Assembly: GCA_964387935.1 (NCBI GenBank)
Contig: CAYLZN010000020.1
Span: 1-31,391 of the forward strand
DNA from: CAYLZN01 sp964387935
GTDB taxonomy: Bacteria; Acidobacteriota; Vicinamibacteria; Vicinamibacterales; JAFNAJ01
Direction: 5' to 3'
Length of the DNA stretch: 31,391 nt
A program made the translations under genes and the position numbers. Below are positions 6,337-14,349 of the stretch, in pieces (position 1 is the first letter of the stretch; each line of letters opens with the position of its first letter). The notes beneath the pieces were generated by a model. The model ran no database searches and was not told where the DNA came from. It worked only from the letters and a program-made list of their open reading frames with translations.

Positions 6337-9300
6337 CTACTGACACCCGCGATAGACGAGTCGTCCCTCGACCTGCGTGCCAGGCCACAGGCGTGCCGCG
6401 GCCCTGACGCACACGTCGAGTTGCCACTGGTGCCACGGTGCTGGCTGGCCCGTCTCGAACTCGAGCACCGTGACCAGATCCGCGGTGCGGATCACACAAT
6501 CGATGGTGCCGCGGAGCAGGACCGTCGCCTCGCGCAGGGTGAACGGCACCTCGAACAGCGCCTGCCCCTGGGCGAGCAGCATCGCGACATCCGGCTGCGC
6601 GCGTATCGCCTCGAGCATGGCCTGCCCGGTGTCAGCGATGCGCGTGTCTCGAGCCCCGTCCATGCCGCACTGCTGCATCGCCCAGTCGCGTGCGTCCATC
6701 ACGCGGACTCCGGGCGGGGACCATCGGGGACGGGGCAGCTCCGGAGGTTCCCCCGCCGCAGGTGCCGGCGACGCGACCATCGTCGCGAGTCGCGGCGGCC
6801 CGGGTGGCCGAGGGCGGCACAGCGCGAATCGGTGGGACCGACCCCCTGGGCTCGCCCAGGTCACCTCCGTGGCGTCCGGCGGGGATGCAGCCGCCTGTTC
6901 GAGGACGCCCACGAACGCCCCCGGCAGCACCTCACCGAGACTCCCCCGCCCCGTTCGAAACCGTCCGCGTCTCGTCGTGGCGGCAAGGTAGAAGCGCTCG
7001 CGCGCTCTCGTGACGGCCACGTAGATCAGCCGCTTGGTTTCTTCCAGGTCCGCTTCACGTCCCCCGGCGCCCGCCTGAGGCGAGGCACCGGGGATCTCGA
7101 CGCGCCCTCCCTGTCCCCCTGCGTCTGGGACCACGCGGATGGCGGCCTGCTCGCCGGTCCCACGCCCGAGACCGACGACGAAGACCACTGGGAACTCCAG
7201 TCCCTTTGCGGCGTGAATGGTCATGAGGTTGACCGCTTCCACGGCGTCGATGATCGCGTTGGCATCGTCGCCTGCGGACAATCGATCGAGGTGCTCGGCC
7301 AGGCGCAGCATGGTCAGGGAGCCCCTGTTCTGGAGGCGCCGCACGAGCATGCGGACCTTCTTGAAGTTCTCCCTGGCCTGCGGTCCCCGGACCCCGCGCA
7401 GTTCCCGCAGATAGTCGGTCTCCGACAGGACATCGTCGATCAGGTCGGCCGGAGGTGTCCGGTCCACGCGGGACAGCCATCGCGCCGCACTCTCGCGGAG
7501 AAGCCGAAGGACTCGCTGGTCCTCCGAAGCCAGCCCGGCCCACCAGCCGGGACCTGGGTCCCGGCCGAGGACGGCGCCGGGCAGGCCATCGCCGTCACGG
7601 CCTGCCATCCACAGGAGCGCGGCATCCGACAGGCGCACGAGACGGGAGCGAAGGAACGCGGCCACGCGCAGCGGTGAGGCCGGCCGTGCGAGGAAGTGCA
7701 CGAGCGCCGCGATGTCCTGCACCTCATCAGCGGTATAGAAGCCGAGGCCCTTGAAGACGTAGGTGGGGATGCCATGGGCCTCGAGCGCGGATTCCACAAC
7801 CCGATGGCTCTCCCGTGCACGGAAGATCACCGCGACGTCGCCGGGCCTGACCGGGCGCGCCAGCCCCGTGTCGCGGTCCCGGATCGTGGCACCCGTCGTC
7901 AGCAACCGGGCGATCTCATCCGCCACCGCCTGACTGGCCGCGGCGTCACTCTCCGCGACTGCCAGTCCCAGGGCCGGATCGCAGGCGGATTCGCCCGGCG
8001 CCGCCACGGCGGCGCTGTCCAACGGAAAGTGGTCGCCCGCTTCGTACCGAAACGCGTCGGCTCGCGTGGACGCACGCGCCATGCCAGCCGAGAGGTCGTT
8101 GGCGAACGCGAGCAGTTCGGGACGCGCCCTGAAGCTGCGGCTGATCGTGCGGCGCGGGTTGCCCCGCGGTCGCAAGCCCGCCACGAAAGTCCCCGCCTCG
8201 CGCAGGATCGTCACGTCCGCGTCGCGGAACCGGTAGATCGACTGCTTGTGGTCGCCGACGATGAAGATGGAGGGGGGGAGCGGGGCGGCGTCTCCGATGC
8301 CCTGACCCTCGCGCCAGGATTCGACGAGATGCGACACGAGCTTCCACTGCTGGCGGCTCGTGTCCTGGAACTCGTCGACGAGCACATGATGGTAGCGCGC
8401 CTCGAGCCGGTACCGGCTCTGCGAGAACTCATCGCGATTGGCGAGCAGCGCTTCGGTACGGGTCAGAGCTTCGGCGAAGTCGACGACGTCGCGGTCGGTC
8501 AGGCTCCGTCGATAGATCCCCACGGCCAGCCCGTGCAGGCGCGCGAGTCCGCGAACCAGGAGGGTGCCGGTGTCACGATCCAAGCGGGCGAGCGCGTCGC
8601 CCACCAGCGGTGCAGCATGGCGGAAGGCCCGGCCGTGCCGCGACCAGGCGCCAACGCTCGCGAACGACGATTTCGGGAATCGGAGTTGCACGCGAGGCTG
8701 CCCATCGGTCTTCAGGAAATGATGACGCAGCCCCTCGAGGGCCGCGCGTTGCTGCACAGGGTCCTCGAGGCCCCGCACGACCGTTTCGATATCCGCGCGC
8801 ACGAGGTCGAACGCCGCCGTGACGGGCCGATCCTCGGTCAGTGACAGGAGTCCTCCCGGCACGCCGCGGAGCGCCTCCGCCACGCGGCCGGTCGCCAGAC
8901 GGATGATCTCGGAGAACGTCAGGGACGTGGATGCGCGCCTCGCCTCGGCCGCGAGCACCACGCCCGCCACTTCCCGCCGCGCCACGAGTTCAGCCAGCGC
9001 ACGCGTCAGGACCGGCGTCGGACACTGCGCGAGCAGCCACCGCAGTGACTCGTCGTCTCCGGCCCGGGCCCGCGCGATCGCCAGCGCCCGGACGACGGCG
9101 GCCTCGAGGGAGGCCGCGACCTCGTGCTCGTCGGCGACGGCGAACCCCGGATCGAGCCCGGCCTCCAGGGGGAACTCACCGAGCAGCGCCAGGCAGAACG
9201 CGTCGATCGTCGAGATCGAGATGTCACCGAGTTGGTCGCGAAGCTCGCGCCACTGCCGCAGCCCGGCGGCCGACTGGCCAGCCAGCCGTCGCAGCTCGGC

Positions 9301-9567
9301 AACCAGGCGATCGCGCATCTCCGCGGCCGCCTTGCGCGTGAAGGTCATCGCCAGGATGTTGCGGGGCTGCACACCGGCAGCCAGCAGGGTCAGGTAGCGG
9401 CTGACGAGCACGGACGTCTTGCCCGTGCCTGCCGACGCCTCGAGGACGACGTTCTCACGGGGATCGACGGCAAATGCCCGCGCCGCGTCGTCCGGCGTCG
9501 TCGGCTGTCCCTGTGGCGCCTCGAACCGCGGCAACGGCCACGGGTCCCGGTCAGGAGGGTTGGTCAA
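6337..9567 (-). CDS. addA: AddA-like helicase subunit (UvrD/RecB superfamily 1) with degenerate nuclease
   Basis: A 1076-residue SF1A helicase of the AddAB/RecBCD type that unwinds and processes double-strand DNA ends for recombination. Walker A is ASAGTGKT at 44-51, MTFTRKAAAEM follows near 74, and Walker B reads VLVDEFQDTS with DEFQDTS at 398-404. HDQ-type motif III (VGDHKQSIYRFRDADV) and C-terminal helicase motifs (MTIHAAKGLEFPVVFVVGLG, YVAVTRARERFYLA) are present. The C-terminal RecB-type nuclease keeps D1023 (GTID), but the usual DYK triad reads E1036-F-E1038, so the catalytic lysine is missing. The start is TTG at 9567, supported by AAGGA 5 nt upstream. It overlaps addB by 17 bp, implying coupled translation and a heterodimer. 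Confidence 0.93.
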   Translation of the reverse strand: MTNPPDRDPWPLPRFEAPQGQPTTPDDAARAFAVDPRENVVLEASAGTGKTSVLVSRYLTLLAAGVQPRNILAMTFTRKAAAEMRDRLVAELRRLAGQSAAGLRQWRELRDQLGDISISTIDAFCLALLGEFPLEAGLDPGFAVADEHEVAASLEAAVVRALAIARARAGDDESLRWLLAQCPTPVLTRALAELVARREVAGVVLAAEARRASTSLTFSEIIRLATGRVAEALRGVPGGLLSLTEDRPVTAAFDLVRADIETVVRGLEDPVQQRAALEGLRHHFLKTDGQPRVQLRFPKSSFASVGAWSRHGRAFRHAAPLVGDALARLDRDTGTLLVRGLARLHGLAVGIYRRSLTDRDVVDFAEALTRTEALLANRDEFSQSRYRLEARYHHVLVDEFQDTSRQQWKLVSHLVESWREGQGIGDAAPLPPSIFIVGDHKQSIYRFRDADVTILREAGTFVAGLRPRGNPRRTISRSFRARPELLAFANDLSAGMARASTRADAFRYEAGDHFPLDSAAVAAPGESACDPALGLAVAESDAAASQAVADEIARLLTTGATIRDRDTGLARPVRPGDVAVIFRARESHRVVESALEAHGIPTYVFKGLGFYTADEVQDIAALVHFLARPASPLRVAAFLRSRLVRLSDAALLWMAGRDGDGLPGAVLGRDPGPGWWAGLASEDQRVLRLLRESAARWLSRVDRTPPADLIDDVLSETDYLRELRGVRGPQARENFKKVRMLVRRLQNRGSLTMLRLAEHLDRLSAGDDANAIIDAVEAVNLMTIHAAKGLEFPVVFVVGLGRGTGEQAAIRVVPDAGGQGGRVEIPGASPQAGAGGREADLEETKRLIYVAVTRARERFYLAATTRRGRFRTGRGSLGEVLPGAFVGVLEQAAASPPDATEVTWASPGGRSHRFALCRPRPPGPPRLATMVASPAPAAGEPPELPRPRWSPPGVRVMDARDWAMQQCGMDGARDTRIADTGQAMLEAIRAQPDVAMLLAQGQALFEVPFTLREATVLLRGTIDCVIRTADLVTVLEFETGQPAPWHQWQLDVCVRAAARLWPGTQVEGRLVYRGCQ

Positions 9568-12475
9568 CGTAGTCCTTCCTGCAGACCGAGGCGAACGCGC
9601 ACGTGCGACACAACCGTCGGTGGGCCGGAGAGGGAGGGAACACCCCGCGCTGGATGTCGTCGCAGGCCTGCAGGAAGCGCCGTCGCGCCTCGTCGAGTCG
9701 CTGCCGACCGGCCACGCCTTCGATCACGGGAACCCAGTCGTGACCACCGCGGAACGCGACGAACCCTGCCTCGCTGACCGTCCAGCGCCGCCCGCGGTAC
9801 CCGACGAACTGCCGCTCGGCGCACAGGGCGTAAATGGGCAGCTGAATCGAGCGATGTCGGTCCGGTGGACGCCCGGTCTTGTAGTCGATGATCCTGAGTG
9901 TCCCGTCCTCGAGGAAATCGATCCGGTCGGCCTTGCCGCGCAGCGAGACCAGACGAGGGCTGTCAGGTTCCCCGAAGTCATAGGTCCCGCTCAGCCGATG
10001 CTCGAGGCGTCGCTCGACGACACCGCTCGGTCGCGCCACCTCGAGCCTGAACACGCGTTCGCCAAGCCCTGGAGCCGCCGGTGACCCAAGCAGCCTGGAC
10101 CGCTCGATGTCGCGGTCGGCCGCGGGCACACCCTCGAGCAGACCGGTGACGACCTCCTCGAACGCTTCCCGGGCGAGCGGCAGCGATCCGGCGGTGATCG
10201 CGGACTGCCCCGCGACCGCCCACGCCTCGAAGAATCTCTCGAAGGCCGCGTGGACCAGCGTTCCGCGCCGCCGCGGATCGAGGCCGACGCCGCTGTCCTC
10301 CCCTTCCTCTTCGATCCCGAGTGCCGTGGAGGCGAAGAACTTGAAGGGACAGTCCAGGTATTGTTCAACGCGGGTGATCGGCAGCGACTCCGCGCGAAAT
10401 GCACCCGCCCACCCGTGGAACCCCTGCCAGGCGGGGTCTGACCGATCCGCACGCAGCTCGCACCAGGCGGGCGTGCCCCGGGCCAGTAATCGGGACGCGC
10501 GGGGCACCTCAGGCCCGACGTCAGCAAGCGCCTTCGTCGGGTGTGGCCAGTCGTCCATGTCCTCGAGCAGGACCGACGGTCGCACGATCGCGTCGTCTTC
10601 GAGCTGGAACGTGGACACGACGACGTACTGCCGCGGCAGGTCGCCGAGGTCCCGGAACGCCGCACGCGCCGCGGGAAACCGGTCGCGCTCGGCCGGGAAC
10701 CCCAGGTACCGAAGCAGGCTCGATGGGTAGAAGATGCTGCCTCGCTGCGGCCGCGGCCAGTCGCCTTCGATGACACCGAGGACACACCCGACAGCCACGT
10801 CTGCGTACCGGGCGGCTCGCGTGTCGAGCAGACGGACACCGCCGGCGCCCACCGTGGGCGCGAAGGTGTGCTGCTCGATCGCCCGTCCGACCAGCACCGC
10901 CACCTCACCGAACGCCATCGTCCGATCCCCGTGCCGCTCGTGAGCGACGATCAATTCGTCGAGCAGCGCGAAGATGGCGGTCCGCCCCCGGACGTATCGC
11001 TCGTCCGAACCCGGAAACCGGACTTCTCGGGCGGCGAGCAGGTCGCGCAGGGCCTGCAGATGACGGGTCACGGGCCGCTCCGCACAGAACGGCTGGAGAT
11101 CCAGGGCCAAGGTACGGGCCGCTGCGCGCGCACGGCGGAGGCGGGCTGCGGCCCGAGGGTCGACCCGCGGCGCGGGCCCAGCGTGTGCGGCAGCAAGCAG
11201 GCCGTCGAGCCCGCCGCGATAGCCAGACTCCCGCCACGAGCGCGCGAGCACGTGAAGGCCTCTGGGCGGCAGGGGCCGCCCGTTCTCGCACCAGCTCAAG
11301 ATCGGGGACGCGAGCAACTCGACCACCGCCTGTCGGGCGAACTCAGACCGGACGACGCCGAGCACGAGATCCAGGGCGGCGGGAAACGGCTCCGCGGCGA
11401 GCGGCAGCGTATCGGCCACGGTGAAGGGCATGCCGTGGGCCTCGAAGACCCGTCGGGCCAGATGGACGTAAGGAAGTGGTCTCGAATACACGAGGACGAT
11501 CTCGTCGAGCGGCGCGACGCCGTTGGCGGCGAGACGGCCTGCGATTGCGAGCAACTCCTCTTCCCGGTCGCGGAAGGTGAAGGAGCGGCGGGCGGCTCCG
11601 GCCGACGGCATCAAGAGAGTCGGCGAACCCAGGGCGGGCGCCGTGTCCGCCCATCGCGTCTCCGACAGGCCGGGCAGCCACTCCGAGAGCCGCTCTCGAA
11701 ACCCGGCGTCGAGCACGCGATCGGTCGCGACGACGTCCACGCGCGTTAGGCCTGGAAGCCGCAGCAGGAGATCGAAATCCGCGCGCCAGAGCCCATCGGA
11801 ATCCGCATCCACGTCCGGAACGGTCACCACCACGTGCGTGAAGGGCGGGTCCGGCGCGCGCTCGAACAGCAGCGAACGCAAGCGGTGCTCGTCGAGGCCG
11901 ACCGCCTCCAGGTCGCGTTCGTACTCGCGGAAGACGGCGACCAGGTGGCGCGTCTGCACGAGCAACCGGGCCGCGCCACGGTCGAAGTCTGCCGACGACT
12001 CGAGCGCCTCGACGAGAACCCGCTCGAAGTCCTCCACGGATCGGTTCTGACGCTTCACGGCGTCATAGAGCGAGAGCATCTCCGCGATGAGGCCGGCGCG
12101 CACCGAGAAGGGCGGAGCGACACCCGCGGCGATCGCCGAGTCAGAGGCCGTCCACAAGCGCGCCTCCCGTTCCACCCGGGACAGCAGCGGCGGCGTGCCT
12201 GGACCCAGGCGATGGTGCAACTCGCCGTACCACTCCGCGTGCGTGACGATCACAGGCAGGATGAGCACCGTCGGCGCGCCCGCGTCCGTGGGGTCCAGGA
12301 GTCGGAGCCGTTCGAGCGTGCGCCGCAGTTCGTGGGCGGCCTGGCGCGTGGGCACGAGGACCGCACGCGAACGCACGGCCGCCGGGGACCCGCCACAGGT
12401 GAGCGAATCGAGCGCCCGCTGCGCGGCACGCCAGGTCGGCACGCGCACGACGCCGATCTCTCGTGGCGGGTTCAC
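9551..12475 (-). CDS. addB: AddB-like helicase-nuclease subunit with Fe-S-stapled PD-(D/E)xK domain
   Basis: A 974-residue partner of AddA. The N-terminal region begins near VLVPTRQAAHELRRTL and lacks a canonical Walker A, as in the alphaproteobacterial AddB type. The C-terminal RecB-like nuclease is intact: H742 (GTLVHAAF), D850 (GKADRID), D864-x-K866 (IIDYKTG) and QLPIYAL. Four cysteines for the Fe-S staple are present: C709 (CPFKFF), C956, C959 and C965 (LCRTCAFASVC). The GTG at 12475 was chosen because it overlaps the upstream stop (GTGA) and the frame beyond looks antisense to the upstream gene. With AddA's nuclease degenerate, this subunit would provide the cutting activity. Confidence 0.9.
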   Translation of the reverse strand: MNPPREIGVVRVPTWRAAQRALDSLTCGGSPAAVRSRAVLVPTRQAAHELRRTLERLRLLDPTDAGAPTVLILPVIVTHAEWYGELHHRLGPGTPPLLSRVEREARLWTASDSAIAAGVAPPFSVRAGLIAEMLSLYDAVKRQNRSVEDFERVLVEALESSADFDRGAARLLVQTRHLVAVFREYERDLEAVGLDEHRLRSLLFERAPDPPFTHVVVTVPDVDADSDGLWRADFDLLLRLPGLTRVDVVATDRVLDAGFRERLSEWLPGLSETRWADTAPALGSPTLLMPSAGAARRSFTFRDREEELLAIAGRLAANGVAPLDEIVLVYSRPLPYVHLARRVFEAHGMPFTVADTLPLAAEPFPAALDLVLGVVRSEFARQAVVELLASPILSWCENGRPLPPRGLHVLARSWRESGYRGGLDGLLAAAHAGPAPRVDPRAAARLRRARAAARTLALDLQPFCAERPVTRHLQALRDLLAAREVRFPGSDERYVRGRTAIFALLDELIVAHERHGDRTMAFGEVAVLVGRAIEQHTFAPTVGAGGVRLLDTRAARYADVAVGCVLGVIEGDWPRPQRGSIFYPSSLLRYLGFPAERDRFPAARAAFRDLGDLPRQYVVVSTFQLEDDAIVRPSVLLEDMDDWPHPTKALADVGPEVPRASRLLARGTPAWCELRADRSDPAWQGFHGWAGAFRAESLPITRVEQYLDCPFKFFASTALGIEEEGEDSGVGLDPRRRGTLVHAAFERFFEAWAVAGQSAITAGSLPLAREAFEEVVTGLLEGVPAADRDIERSRLLGSPAAPGLGERVFRLEVARPSGVVERRLEHRLSGTYDFGEPDSPRLVSLRGKADRIDFLEDGTLRIIDYKTGRPPDRHRSIQLPIYALCAERQFVGYRGRRWTVSEAGFVAFRGGHDWVPVIEGVAGRQRLDEARRRFLQACDDIQRGVFPPSPAHRRLCRTCAFASVCRKDYVDQPS

Positions 12476-13908
12476 AGGACGCGGGGAGGCTGCACGAGTC
12501 GGGCGACGTCCGTGCGGGCGCGATCCAGGAGCATGAGGGCGCCGGCGGCGGCGGCGGACGCGTCCCACGCCTTCTGCATGTCCCCGGAGGTCACGGCGCT
12601 GCGTCGCAGTCGCACGGCATTGGCCGCCAGCTGCACGGCGCTCGTGAGCACCGCGTGCACCGGCCGACCATCTGGCGGCACGATCACGGTGGCCAGCTGC
12701 GACGAGGCTCGGGAGAACCGGACGTCGAGCGCCTCGAGCGTGCGCAGGGACGGGCCGGCCAGCGTCCGGATGTCGTGCAAGGCCGACTGACTGCGCGACA
12801 CGTCCCTGATGTGGCGCCCCATCGTGCGCTCGAACGTCCTGAGCACGTCGGCTTTCAGCGTCCACTGATCGAGGGCCAGTCGCACGCGGCGTGCGACGTC
12901 CAGACGCCCCTCGAGCGCGAGCAGGAGGCCCGCGATCTCGTCGTGGCGCTCCACGGCCAGGGCGCCGCTGTCACGGCGGGCCTCCGCCAGCAGGCGTTCG
13001 ACCCGTCGCACGTCGCCGCGGGCGGCGAGTGTCTCGGCCGGTGCGAGCGTTGCCGAACGGATCCGCTCGACGCGCGCGTCGAGTTCCTCTTCTGTGCGGA
13101 GCGCGCGGGTCGCACGGTCGCGGGTCGCCAGCGCCCAGCTCGCGGGCAGGGCGGACCCGTGGTCGAGCGCCCCAAGCGCGGCTTCGATGAGGGACCGCCG
13201 CTCTGCAGGCGATCCCGCGAGTTTGGAGGCCCACAGCGCCTGGAGGATCGATTCCTGCAGACTCGGCGGCGGCAACGGCGGTAGGGGGGGCGGCCCGGCC
13301 ACGCCGGCCACGAGGTTCAGGTCGAACCGTGCCTCGCCAGCCGACGCCCGAAGGTCAGAAATCACTTCGTCGACCAGCGCCAGGATCTGCTGAATCTCGG
13401 AGGCCCGATACCCGAAGTGCGCCGATGGCCACGCGGCAAGGCGCGAGCGGGCCTCCAGCGCCAGTTGCAGCCGCCGGGCCCGATCGGTGGTGGTCGCGAT
13501 CTCGTTGAGCAGCCGCGCCACGCCGGTGCTCAAGCCCGCGAAGTCGGCTTCTCCTCGCGTGGCCGCGTATTGCGCCGCCCTCGTCGCCTCCGCGTAGAGG
13601 TTGGTGCGCTCCCAGTCGATCTGGCTCGACGGGATGCTCGCAAGGTGAAGACGAGGCTGGCCCTGGAACTCACCCACGGGCAGCGAGAACACGACGCGCT
13701 CGCCCACCGTCGCGAAGTCACCGTAGCTCGTCAAGGTGGAACCGTCGGTCAGGAAGATACGAAAGAACGCCCCTCGAGCGGCCTCGTCTGCGGCGGTCCC
13801 GGCGGCACCCAGGCCCAGGCACAGGCCGAGCGCGAGCACCCCCGCCGCGACGTGGTGGCGCGCGCAAGGTCGGGCCGCTGACAACCGGCGACGTTCGGGG
13901 AGGAACAC
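12472..13908 (-). CDS. Secreted hypothetical protein, acidobacterial type
   Basis: About 478 residues. A basic start (ERRRLSAARPCARHH) precedes a hydrophobic stretch VAAGVLALGLCLGLGAAGTA, a classical signal peptide. The mature part begins with a strand-rich segment (IFLTDGSTLTSYGDFATVGERVVFSLP) and then becomes strongly alpha-helical with many Arg/Ala/Leu heptads. A proline stretch, PPPLPPLPPPS, sits in the middle. The start is uncertain: the GTG at 13908 is used, with an AGGA upstream, but a GTG at 13977 is also in frame. Its TGA overlaps the addB start, so it is the head of the addBA transcript although it shows no link to DNA repair. Function unknown. Confidence 0.75.
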   Translation of the reverse strand: MFLPERRRLSAARPCARHHVAAGVLALGLCLGLGAAGTAADEAARGAFFRIFLTDGSTLTSYGDFATVGERVVFSLPVGEFQGQPRLHLASIPSSQIDWERTNLYAEATRAAQYAATRGEADFAGLSTGVARLLNEIATTTDRARRLQLALEARSRLAAWPSAHFGYRASEIQQILALVDEVISDLRASAGEARFDLNLVAGVAGPPPLPPLPPPSLQESILQALWASKLAGSPAERRSLIEAALGALDHGSALPASWALATRDRATRALRTEEELDARVERIRSATLAPAETLAARGDVRRVERLLAEARRDSGALAVERHDEIAGLLLALEGRLDVARRVRLALDQWTLKADVLRTFERTMGRHIRDVSRSQSALHDIRTLAGPSLRTLEALDVRFSRASSQLATVIVPPDGRPVHAVLTSAVQLAANAVRLRRSAVTSGDMQKAWDASAAAAGALMLLDRARTDVARLVQPPRVL

Positions 13909-13937
13909 GGAAGACCATCCTACCGCGGAGCGGCGCC

Positions 13938-13957
13938 TGTGGAAAACGTGTGGAAAG
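13938..13957. other. Two DnaA-box-like 9-mers in an 11-bp direct repeat
   Basis: TGTGGAAAA (13938-13946, complement TTTTCCACA) fits the TTWTNCACA DnaA-box pattern. TGTGGAAAG (13949-13957) is one base off, 11 bp further on. They lie between divergent genes. No dnaA, dnaN or AT-rich unwinding element is nearby, so a regulatory DnaA site or chance is more likely than an origin. Confidence 0.3.
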
Positions 13958-14065
13958 ACCGTGCACGTCCTGTTCACAACATGTCACGTGAGAAAAATCG
14001 ATCGCGCTTGGTCCACGCCTGGCGGCTGCGACTCCTGCACAGGCGCACTTCGGCCGTCCCTTCGC

Positions 14066-14093
14066 TTGATCGTACCTGCGCGCTCGCTAGAAT
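14066..14093 (+). promoter_or_regulatory. Sigma-70-type promoter for the small gene and asparaginase
   Basis: TTGATC (14066-14071), a 16-bp spacer and TAGAAT (14088-14093). The predicted transcript start is near 14100. This excludes the in-frame ATG at 14092 as the start and supports the ATG at 14128. Confidence 0.55.
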
Positions 14094-14127
14094 GTCACAC
14101 GCTCGTTGCACGTCGCGCAGGGTCGAC

Positions 14128-14349
14128 ATGTCGCCACGCCGTCTCTCTTTTCGCCAGACCATCCATGGACGTGATTACCGCATCGAAGTGTCGCTCGTGG
14201 CCCAGGGGCGATGGCGGGCGGAAGTCGTGACGCCTTACGGGGGGCCTACGGCCCTGATGCCCTTCTACGATTCCTCCCCGGACGGCGCTCGTGACGGCCT
14301 GACCGCCTGGCTGTCGAGCCTCCAACGGGAACAGGGCAGCACGCGATGA
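14128..14349 (+). CDS. Small hypothetical protein, paralogue of 5739-5957
   Basis: A 73-residue protein (MSPRRLSFRQTIHG...). AGGG lies 5 nt before the ATG. It shares with the protein at 5739 the pattern IEV-x3-A-x-G-x-W-x-A-x-V-x-T-x2-G, then M and a terminal A-x4-T-A-W helix. The stop overlaps the asparaginase ATG in an ATGA arrangement, suggesting coupled translation. Function unknown; the domain looks like a small sheet plus one helix. Confidence 0.65.
   Translation: MSPRRLSFRQTIHGRDYRIEVSLVAQGRWRAEVVTPYGGPTALMPFYDSSPDGARDGLTAWLSSLQREQGSTR

Noticed and set aside
13938..13978. Chromosomal replication origin
   Set aside because: Only two or three imperfect DnaA-like boxes, no AT-rich unwinding region and no dnaA/dnaN/gidA-type genes nearby.
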